41,613 bases of DNA from a bacterium (lineage in GTDB: Bacteria > Calescibacteriota > Calescibacteriia > Calescibacteriales > Calescibacteriaceae): positions 1-41,613 of the forward strand of contig JAUQOU010000015.1 in the NCBI GenBank assembly GCA_030550715.1, in the 5' to 3' direction. The position numbers and the translations under genes were made by a program. This document shows, in pieces, positions 26,619 through 33,586 of the stretch. The notes under the pieces are model-generated. The model searched no databases and had not been told where the DNA came from. It was given only the letters and a program-made list of their open reading frames with translations. Position 1 is the stretch's first letter; every line of letters starts with the position of its first letter.

Positions 26619-27632
26619 TCACTTCTCTTTTTTCTCTTCCATAATTTTTTGTTGAATCTGTTCGTCTGTCATTCCGAGGTCAAGATTAGCTCTAAGGAGA
26701 GTTTCCCTTATTTCTTTGAGCGACCTTCTTCCGAGGTTAGGTAGAGCAAGCAAATCCTTTTCTGTCTTTTTAACGAGATCATAAACAGTATTTATGTTAT
26801 GGGATTTGAGAACTTCATAAGCTTTGCGCGGTAGGTTAAGATCTTCTATATCTCTTTTGAGAAGCTCTTCAATTGTGGAAACTTTTATATCTTTCCTTTC
26901 TCTCTCATATTTACCTCTTTCAACATAGTTTTTGAGCGCTTCAAAATGCTCTATGAGAAGGTCTATTGATTTTTCATATGCTTCCTGTGGAGTAATAGTT
27001 CCATCTGACCATATATCTAAAACAAGCTCGTCATAATCAGCTCTTTCCTGATACATAGTTGTTCTGACCTCGTAATTGACTTTAACTATTGGGTTGAAAA
27101 TGGCATCTATGGGTATAGTTCCGGCAGGCAGGTCAAACATAAACTGAACTCTTTCCGCTGGAACATACCCTCTGCCTTTTGCTATGAAAAGTTCGCATCT
27201 GAACTTATACTTCGGCATAACTTCGGTTATATACTGGTCTTTATTTTCCACCTCAACGCTTCCTTGAATATCTCCGGCTCTCACTACTTTTGGAGCATCA
27301 CCTTTTGTGTTATCGACTTTGATCTCTGCCCTGACAAAATCTTTATCTCCGATTATCTTCAATCTTACTCTTTTGAGGTAGAGTATTATCATTGCCACAT
27401 CATCTCTGACACCTTCTATGGAAGAGAACTCGTGGGGAACATCGTCTATTTTCACACCAACTATTGCTGAACCTTCCATTGAACTCAAAAGAACTCTTCT
27501 CAGCGAGTTTCCAAGAGTATATCCGAAACCTCTTTCAAGGGGACCGATGTAAAATCTCTGATACATTCTTCTTGCTTTTTCTGGTACTGTTTCGTCTATT
27601 TTTGTTCCTTCTGGGAAGACAAATTCAACCAT
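26619..27632 (-). CDS. rpoA: RNA polymerase alpha subunit
   Basis: A 337-residue alpha subunit. The N-terminal dimerisation domain contains RFYIGPLERGFGYTLGNSLRRVLLSSM (from about 26), with IEGVRDDV and the later PAGTIPIDAIFNP. A linker then leads to the C-terminal domain that contacts promoter DNA and activators: LNLPRKAYEVLKSHNINTVYDLV, ALPNLGRRSLKEIRETL. The usual upstream genes of the alpha operon (rpsM, rpsK, rpsD) are not in the window; a 5S rRNA gene on the other strand lies just upstream instead. ATG start with AAGGAGG (27643-27649) at 10-base spacing, a strong ribosome-binding site. Confidence 0.98.
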   Translation of the reverse strand: MVEFVFPEGTKIDETVPEKARRMYQRFYIGPLERGFGYTLGNSLRRVLLSSMEGSAIVGVKIDDVPHEFSSIEGVRDDVAMIILYLKRVRLKIIGDKDFVRAEIKVDNTKGDAPKVVRAGDIQGSVEVENKDQYITEVMPKYKFRCELFIAKGRGYVPAERVQFMFDLPAGTIPIDAIFNPIVKVNYEVRTTMYQERADYDELVLDIWSDGTITPQEAYEKSIDLLIEHFEALKNYVERGKYERERKDIKVSTIEELLKRDIEDLNLPRKAYEVLKSHNINTVYDLVKKTEKDLLALPNLGRRSLKEIRETLLRANLDLGMTDEQIQQKIMEEKKEK

Positions 27633-27642
27633 ACTGAAAAAT

Positions 27643-27649
27643 CCTCCTT
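27643..27649 (-). promoter_or_regulatory. Ribosome-binding site of rpoA
   Basis: AAGGAGG, complementary to the anti-Shine-Dalgarno tail of 16S rRNA, 10 bases before ATG 27632. It shows that this organism does use Shine-Dalgarno initiation for some genes. Confidence 0.85.
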
Positions 27650-27706
27650 GTGGTATTTTTTAAAGGTAATGAGGTAGGGAAAAAATTTGAAATTTTTCTG
27701 AAAAAT

Positions 27707-27734
27707 TTGCACTTATATTTTTTTGATTTAGATT
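27707..27734 (+). promoter_or_regulatory. Promoter of the 5S rRNA gene
   Basis: TTGCAC (27707-27712), 16-base spacer, TAGATT (27729-27734), then 7 bases to the predicted 5S 5' end at 27742. The spacing is that of a sigma-70-type promoter and suggests an independently transcribed 5S gene. Confidence 0.6.
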
Positions 27735-27741
27735 TTGAGTT

Positions 27742-27861
27742 AGCTCAGGAGCCATACCGGGGGTGAAACCCGCCTTCCCATTCCGAACAGGACCGGGAAA
27801 CCCCCCAGGGCCGATGATACTGCGTCCGCACGGGCGTGGGAAAGTAGGTCGCTCCTGGGCT
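27742..27861 (+). rRNA. rrf: 5S ribosomal RNA
   Basis: A 120-base 5S rRNA. The ends AGCTCAGGAGC and GCTCCTGGGCT pair over 11 positions (one G-U) as helix I. The conserved interior CCCATTCCGAACAGG, GGGCCGATGATACTGCG and GAAAGTAGGTCGC matches loops B, C and E and helices II-V of bacterial 5S. It stands alone; 16S and 23S are not next to it. It lies 109 bases from the divergent rpoA and 8 bases from the end of the convergent metallo-beta-lactamase gene. It has its own promoter, and a T7 run at its 3' end. Confidence 0.93.
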
Positions 27862-27867
27862 TTTTTT
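27851..27867 (+). terminator. Helix I plus T-run at the 5S end
   Basis: The 3' strand of 5S helix I (GCTCCTGGGCT) runs directly into seven T residues (27861-27867). No separate hairpin exists before the next gene's stop codon at 27870, so closure of helix I or the last 5S stem may act in termination. Confidence 0.4.
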
Positions 27868-27869
27868 CA

Positions 27870-28952
27870 CTATATCTTCGGATAATAGTTTCTGACACTA
27901 ACCCACCTCGCAGGAACATCGTCATCTTTTAAAAAATCATCTATATTATTTATTCCAAGAAAACCCCTATCCCAAAGATACTCTACATGTGCTCCTACTT
28001 CATCTAATGCAAGAATAAACTGATAACCCTTTTTATCTGGGAACATTCTCTCTGTTATTTCAACGATAGTGAGTGGTTCTTTACACATATCAAGAATTGC
28101 TCTCATTCTATTTCTGTGATGCTCTTTTATTTCATCAATTCTTTTGACAACATCTTCAATTACCGAGTAGTGTGCCGGAAGCCCTAAACTTATCTTTCTC
28201 TTCAAAACTATCTCTCTTACTTTGTCAAGAGATTCAATGTAATGTCCTACTCCTGTATATTTCATTATACTTTCCGGGAACTGATGGGGCGTTATGTAAG
28301 GCAATATGTGGTCTCCGGTGAAAATAACATCATCTAAGATAAGACACATGTGTCCTGGGCTATGTCCGGGGGTATGAACCACCTCAAAACCATAAAGTTT
28401 ATCTCCGTCGTGCAAAGCTCTTGTTATTTTTGCCGACCTCAAAAACTCTTTTGATGCAGTGTACATAGAAACATATGTTTTTATTCCTTCTTCGTCAAGC
28501 CCAGCTCGTGCGAGGAATATTTTTAGATAGTGTCTTGCATAGATGAAGACCTCTTCAAACCTCTCAACTGCTTTTGAGTCAACCTCATGAACATAAACTT
28601 CTATATTTGGATTTACATTCCTGATAAGGTTTATTCCTCCGAAATGGTCTATATGAGCATGAGTTATGAACAAAGCTTTAACATCTTCAATTTTCACTCC
28701 ATACTTTTGAGTTATCTCCTGTGAGAACTTATTTAAAAATTTATTGAAGTCGGTCATATAACCGAGGTCTATCAGGAATGCTCCTTCGTCACCAAGAACG
28801 ATATAGATGCTGTTGTAAAGGTAAGGAAGTGTATTTATGGAGAGGCGAACTATTTTGCGTTTTTGAGATGTTTCAAACTCCTCGGTTGGAAGTTCCTGAG
28901 TTATTCTTTCTCTCCTCTCTTCGCCCTGAGTTCTACTTTTTTCCGACGCCAT
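27870..28952 (-). CDS. Metallo-beta-lactamase fold hydrolase
   Basis: A 360-residue MBL-fold protein. The metal site is FITHAHIDHFGG (H98, H100, D102, H103), with HTPGHSPGHMCL and FTGDHILP supplying further ligands and GLPAHYSVI near the end of the fold. The C-terminal 90 residues, with a HHRNRMRAILDMCKEPLTI segment, look like the winged-helix tail seen in LACTB2-like and other MBL hydrolases, suggesting a thioester, lactone or nucleic-acid substrate. ATG 28952 is chosen; TTG 29006 would add 18 charged residues and lies 10 bases after the upstream stop. It is the last gene of the eIF2B-like/lipoprotein run. Confidence 0.88.
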   Translation of the reverse strand: MASEKSRTQGEERRERITQELPTEEFETSQKRKIVRLSINTLPYLYNSIYIVLGDEGAFLIDLGYMTDFNKFLNKFSQEITQKYGVKIEDVKALFITHAHIDHFGGINLIRNVNPNIEVYVHEVDSKAVERFEEVFIYARHYLKIFLARAGLDEEGIKTYVSMYTASKEFLRSAKITRALHDGDKLYGFEVVHTPGHSPGHMCLILDDVIFTGDHILPYITPHQFPESIMKYTGVGHYIESLDKVREIVLKRKISLGLPAHYSVIEDVVKRIDEIKEHHRNRMRAILDMCKEPLTIVEITERMFPDKKGYQFILALDEVGAHVEYLWDRGFLGINNIDDFLKDDDVPARWVSVRNYYPKI

Positions 28953-29015
28953 AGATAAATTTTTACCTATTGTTCTTTCGGTTTGGTTTTCTTCAAGTGT
29001 TTTCAACTGATGCGA

Positions 29016-29741
29016 TTATACAGATATGAAACTGATATTATCGGTTGCGATGAATTTTTCAAATCCTTCTTCAACTTCGACATCGTAGCTTATGAACTTT
29101 TCTTTTTCAGAAAAAACGAAAATTCTCTTATCTTTCAGAACATCACAGAATTTTTTAGAAGGAGATCCGTTCAGAATAAAGATTTCTTTTTGTTTTGAAA
29201 TCACGGCATCAGCTCCCATAATACCTATTTCAACAGAATTTTTCAGCTGCTCTCCATCAACAAAAATTATATTTTTTTTGAATCTTCTTGCATGATTATC
29301 TTCGGAAAGGGCGAAGAACTTTTTACCTCCGGAGGCAATTATTATTTCGTTCAGTATAGATGAAAAACTAACAACTCCTATAAGTGAATAAGGTTTTATG
29401 ATTTCAAGACCTATCTCGACGAGCTTTTTTCTTTTCTGCTCGATTTCATCTATAAGAGAAGAAATAAAATCTTTCAGGTTTTGCAAATCTTTATTATTTT
29501 CAAGAAATTTTTCTATCTTTTCAGCATAAGAAGATATGATGACCATTGATGGTCTCAAATTTTTCATCTCTCTAATGAGTTTTAAAATTTGATCTTTGTT
29601 TGGGTTCCAAGATGAGATGAAGTCGTAGATTCTGCGGAGTGATTTTATAGCGAGAGTTGTTGCTCCATCTTCTCTATTACGCTTTATATCATCAAACAAA
29701 AAACCTATCTCCCAAACCTGTAATTTATTATGATTCTGCAT
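29016..29741 (-). CDS. eIF-2B alpha/ribose-1,5-bisphosphate isomerase family protein, divergent
   Basis: A 241-residue protein with the layout of the eIF-2B alpha/MtnA/R15P isomerase family. The N-terminal helices contain GATTLAIKSLRRIYDFI (26-42) and LRPSMVIIS (62-70). The Rossmann-like half has LIGVVSFSSILNEIIIASG (120-138), then KKFFALSE, IGIMGADAV (172-180) and FILNGSPSKKF (188-198) where relatives have GAD and NKIGT. The isomerase Cys, normally in THCN, is replaced in VVSFSSIL, so classical isomerase activity looks unlikely. It overlaps the end of the large lipoprotein gene by 37 bases and precedes the MBL gene. ATG start. Family assignment is by motif order; function is open. Confidence 0.7.
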   Translation of the reverse strand: MQNHNKLQVWEIGFLFDDIKRNREDGATTLAIKSLRRIYDFISSWNPNKDQILKLIREMKNLRPSMVIISSYAEKIEKFLENNKDLQNLKDFISSLIDEIEQKRKKLVEIGLEIIKPYSLIGVVSFSSILNEIIIASGGKKFFALSEDNHARRFKKNIIFVDGEQLKNSVEIGIMGADAVISKQKEIFILNGSPSKKFCDVLKDKRIFVFSEKEKFISYDVEVEEGFEKFIATDNISFISV

Positions 29742-32700
29742 ATTTCCGGGGTAATCATAGGGTCGCCGGTTTTCAGGTTAGCTCTCCACATAAGAGATGT
29801 TCCCGTAGAGTTAAAAGGGAAGAATCCAGCGTTAGGAATAACTTCAACCCATGAAAGCCCACCGTTATTTGATAGCTGAAAAGATACATTGCAACCGACT
29901 TTATCACAATTTGCATCTTGTGTCTCGCAATATGACACACTTACTGATGCATCTTTTATAGATGTCTTCAAATCTGGCGTGAGATTGGTAGATTGAGCTT
30001 TACCTTCCGAAATGTATAATGTTTTTCCTCTTGCAAACCTGATAATCTTTGCTTTTCCATCTCCATCATACACTACCGCCAAATCACCAAAAATAGAGCC
30101 ATTTTTAGCTTTCAAACTCGCAGAATAAACTTCTCTTGGTCTATCTATATACGTGTTATCTGCAAGAGATAAACTGTTATCTCTGAAAACAAGGTCAAAG
30201 TATCCGAAGTTTCTAACTCCTATTGCGTTCTGAACCGGAAGAGCTCCGATTTGAGCAATCCTTCCGAATATGAGCTGGCTCACATCATAGTATATAAGAC
30301 CGGAAATTCCCTCAGCAACAGCTATGTATTTCCCGAAATAAATGCTCCCCCACACAGCAGAAGATACAAGATTATCTAAAAGCAAACTTATGTTTGGTCC
30401 CTCAGCAATTCGTAAAACCATAACTCTTGAATCTCTTGAAGAGACAAAAAGGGTATCTCCGGATATATCTATATCGTAAAATGAAACGCCTGTTCTTTCA
30501 TATTTGAAGATTTTATCTGGTGTGAGGTCTGCAATCTGAGAGAGAGGGACAAGAAAAAGAGCACTTTCTCCTGCTACAATAGCGGTATCACCCCACCCTA
30601 AAATCTTATGAACCCTAACTCCGGACTTCAAAGAAGAAAGGTCAATTTCTTTTATCGGATCCGTAGGAGGAAAATCATAGAACTTCATCTTTGAGCCGTC
30701 TCCCAAAATAAGCTTTGTACCCCAAACGAGCAGAGAAGATAAATCGCTCCCAGAAACATTTGTGATACTTGAAGGAGCAAAGGGATCTGAAATGATGAAA
30801 AATTTCGCTTTATCTCCACCAGCAGTAGATCCAATAAACCCATCACAAGAAGCGTAAGCTGAACCTGTGTCAAGGACCGAAACCTCGTATGGTTTTTCGT
30901 ATGGTTCAGCAATCTTATATATGTATAGCCCCGAATTTATATCACCTGCTAATAATCTATCACCATAAACGAAAGAAGACGGAGTTCCTCCTCTTCTCAG
31001 GTCATAGACAACCGATGGATTTGAAGGGTCTCTAACATCAATGAACTTTACCCCTTGATTATCTGATATGATAAGTATATTGCCCCACACATCTATATCG
31101 TTTATTTGTATTCCGGAGGCAACAGTAAAAGATGAAATCTGTTTTGTTTTTTTAGGATTCAGAGAATCAAAGATATATATTCCGCCGTTATTTGTTCCGA
31201 CAGCAATGTATGGGAAGAAAAACTTCACCGCCTGTGCGGATTCCCCCGATGAAAGAAAATCTGAAACAGAAGTGAGCTGAGACGGAGCAGATGGATTTTG
31301 CAAAGATAAGATTCTCAAACCTCCTCTGCCTTCTGCAACAGCAACAAGATTGCCAAAAACATCTATGTCTTGTGATGAGACACCCGAAGCATTTGAAGAT
31401 GGCATAATTCCCCCTACCCTTTCAAATGCCACAGAGTGAGTTGAGGTTGTCTGGTCTCTCCTCACTTTCACAAGAACTACTCCCTGATTACCCGCAGATA
31501 TGATAATATATTTCCCCCACACCCTTATCTTGTTCGCTTGATTTGGTGATATTGATAGGTCAGAAGATAAATCAGCAGAGCCCACCTGTTTTATATTTCT
31601 CACATTTGATATATCGTATGCAAAAATTTTGGAATTTGTGAGAACAAAGAGGATGTCGTGCCACAGAGAGAGCGATATTGCAGAAGTTAATCCCAGCTGA
31701 GCAACAACACCCGGCGCAGAAGGAGAAGAAATATCTATCACCTTTACACCTGAATTAGAATCAACTATAAAGGCGGTTTTATCTCTTATGTCTATATCAA
31801 GAGTTCCTGCACCTTGGGTATCAACTGACCCTTCAGATGCTGGAGAATCTCTTTTGAGTGTGAGTTTTCCATTACCCCAAGAAGCAGTTGTCTCTTTGCT
31901 ATCCATCTTATCTTGATTGTCAAACTCCTCAATATATTTTCCTGATACCTCGCATTCGGTCTTAATTACCTCAGATGTGTTCCCAGCCAAATCCCTTCCA
32001 CAGACGAAGACAAAGGATGGAATATCTATCACTATATTTGTCACAGGAGCGGTTCCAGATAAGACATCGGGAGAGTTAGGATCACAAGAAGGGAGAGAAC
32101 ATCCCGGTAAATCTTTCTCGCAGATTTTCCAGAAAACCTTCACTTTTTCTTCATCTGCCTTTATTGTAGCTGATATTGGACCAGAATCTGAGAAACAGTT
32201 CGCAGGTTCAAAAAATACTCTCGGAGGCGTCTTATCTATTATAAAATCTGCTCTTCTCTGTTCATCTGCCAATCCACCCTTATAAGCTCTGAAAGTAATT
32301 ATATTTTTTCCTTCTTTATCTAAAAGTATTTTGCATGGTGAGGAGCAATCGGTAGAGGTATAAGTTGAGCTATCGGGATAGCTCACCGTGTAGCTTATGA
32401 GAGCATCATCTGGGATAGAGAATATCTGAACTTCAAGGGGTATCTGTGAGCTTCCGAAAACCCCACCGGGAGGAATAGCATAAGCAAAAGGTCTATCTCC
32501 TATGAGAACTATGAGAGTTCTGATGTTTTCCTTATTTCCGGCAAGGTCTTTTGAGAAGAACTTCACTATGGTGTGGCTCCTTATAGGAACCTGCCCGGAA
32601 TTTTTAGCTCTATAAGTATTACCCCCCGCTTCAAATGATTTTTCAACCTCATCTGATGGGTCAAAACCATCAACAGACCAAAAAACATCAATAGAAGGAG

Positions 32701-33496
32701 ATTTATCGTCATTTCCTATTAAACTCAGTGTGACAGCATTTTTACATCTTACCACATCTGGGACTTTCTTATCGCATCCTTTTTCACACTTACAGGTTTC
32801 TGTCCCGAGAACTATCGTTTGTGGTGGAGATTTATCTATAAAATATTCTTCGGTTTTTATATCTGATTTGAGACCTAACACCTTATCTTCTGCATATACT
32901 TGAAGTTTTATATCGTTTTTGACATCTATTATAAATCCATTCTCTTCTCTTTTTCCCTTCTCGAGGGGGTTGCTTCCATCTATTGTGTAGTAGAGGAAGC
33001 ATGGTTTATTACATCCGACAGCAACTGTTATATCTTTTGAGTAGAAACCTCCTTTGGGGTTCACGGTTATGAATGGTTTGAGTATGATTTTATATCTTCT
33101 TGATTCTAAAATTTCTTCTCCATCTTTACTTTTTGCGAGGATTTTTAAGTGGAAAACACCTTCTGTTGCGCCTTCGGTAAATTCAGGGGTCACAGGAATT
33201 GTCACGGAATTATCAGCAGAAACCTTGACTCTTTTTACATATTCTCTTTCGCATGGTTTTGGGTTGTCTTTTTCTCTTGTAGTATAGCACAGCTCGGCGT
33301 CTTGACCTCTGACCTTGACGCTAACGTAAAGCGTACTGTACTCAGGATAAACACCCTCTTTAGGAGAAATTTCAAGAAAGAAATCTTTTTGAGCATTTTG
33401 TTCGTTTCTCTTACATGAAGGTGAAAAAAACAGAAAAAGCAGAAAAACAGAAAAGTTAAAGAAAACAAAAAGTGGTCTCTTGTCAACTCTTCCCAT
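29705..33496 (-). CDS. Large secreted lipoprotein with Ig-like domains and LVIVD beta-propeller repeats
   Basis: A 1263-residue exported protein. A signal segment (about 8-27) ends in SPSC, giving a probable lipid anchor at C28. Residues about 40-535 hold several beta-sandwich domains of chitobiase-C-terminal/Ig type, for example GGFYSKDITV followed by LYYTIDGSNP, and a second series with IDKTPP linkers. From about 565 to 1165 come repeats of the LVIVD kind (GVKVIDISSPSAP, GVKFIDVRDPSNP, GLYIYKIAEP), expected to form propeller blades. The last 100 residues form another sandwich. Many Cys residues suggest disulfides. Likely a surface adhesion or binding protein. ATG start with TATCTT 8 bases upstream. 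Confidence 0.8.
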   Translation of the reverse strand: MGRVDKRPLFVFFNFSVFLLFLFFSPSCKRNEQNAQKDFFLEISPKEGVYPEYSTLYVSVKVRGQDAELCYTTREKDNPKPCEREYVKRVKVSADNSVTIPVTPEFTEGATEGVFHLKILAKSKDGEEILESRRYKIILKPFITVNPKGGFYSKDITVAVGCNKPCFLYYTIDGSNPLEKGKREENGFIIDVKNDIKLQVYAEDKVLGLKSDIKTEEYFIDKSPPQTIVLGTETCKCEKGCDKKVPDVVRCKNAVTLSLIGNDDKSPSIDVFWSVDGFDPSDEVEKSFEAGGNTYRAKNSGQVPIRSHTIVKFFSKDLAGNKENIRTLIVLIGDRPFAYAIPPGGVFGSSQIPLEVQIFSIPDDALISYTVSYPDSSTYTSTDCSSPCKILLDKEGKNIITFRAYKGGLADEQRRADFIIDKTPPRVFFEPANCFSDSGPISATIKADEEKVKVFWKICEKDLPGCSLPSCDPNSPDVLSGTAPVTNIVIDIPSFVFVCGRDLAGNTSEVIKTECEVSGKYIEEFDNQDKMDSKETTASWGNGKLTLKRDSPASEGSVDTQGAGTLDIDIRDKTAFIVDSNSGVKVIDISSPSAPGVVAQLGLTSAISLSLWHDILFVLTNSKIFAYDISNVRNIKQVGSADLSSDLSISPNQANKIRVWGKYIIISAGNQGVVLVKVRRDQTTSTHSVAFERVGGIMPSSNASGVSSQDIDVFGNLVAVAEGRGGLRILSLQNPSAPSQLTSVSDFLSSGESAQAVKFFFPYIAVGTNNGGIYIFDSLNPKKTKQISSFTVASGIQINDIDVWGNILIISDNQGVKFIDVRDPSNPSVVYDLRRGGTPSSFVYGDRLLAGDINSGLYIYKIAEPYEKPYEVSVLDTGSAYASCDGFIGSTAGGDKAKFFIISDPFAPSSITNVSGSDLSSLLVWGTKLILGDGSKMKFYDFPPTDPIKEIDLSSLKSGVRVHKILGWGDTAIVAGESALFLVPLSQIADLTPDKIFKYERTGVSFYDIDISGDTLFVSSRDSRVMVLRIAEGPNISLLLDNLVSSAVWGSIYFGKYIAVAEGISGLIYYDVSQLIFGRIAQIGALPVQNAIGVRNFGYFDLVFRDNSLSLADNTYIDRPREVYSASLKAKNGSIFGDLAVVYDGDGKAKIIRFARGKTLYISEGKAQSTNLTPDLKTSIKDASVSVSYCETQDANCDKVGCNVSFQLSNNGGLSWVEVIPNAGFFPFNSTGTSLMWRANLKTGDPMITPEICRIIINYRFGR

Positions 33497-33504
33497 AACA
33501 AAAA

Positions 33505-33510
33505 AAGATA
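33505..33510 (-). promoter_or_regulatory. Possible leaderless-type -10 box for the LVIVD lipoprotein gene
   Basis: TATCTT on the minus strand, 8 bases before ATG 33496; no Shine-Dalgarno. It lies in the 90-base gap after the upstream lipoprotein gene, so the gene may be transcribed both with and without that gene. Confidence 0.35.
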
Positions 33511-33586
33511 AAGATTTGGCGAATGCTTGAACTTTTTCTGCAATAATTTTCGCTCACAGCTAACAGAAATTCTATTTGATAAAGTA

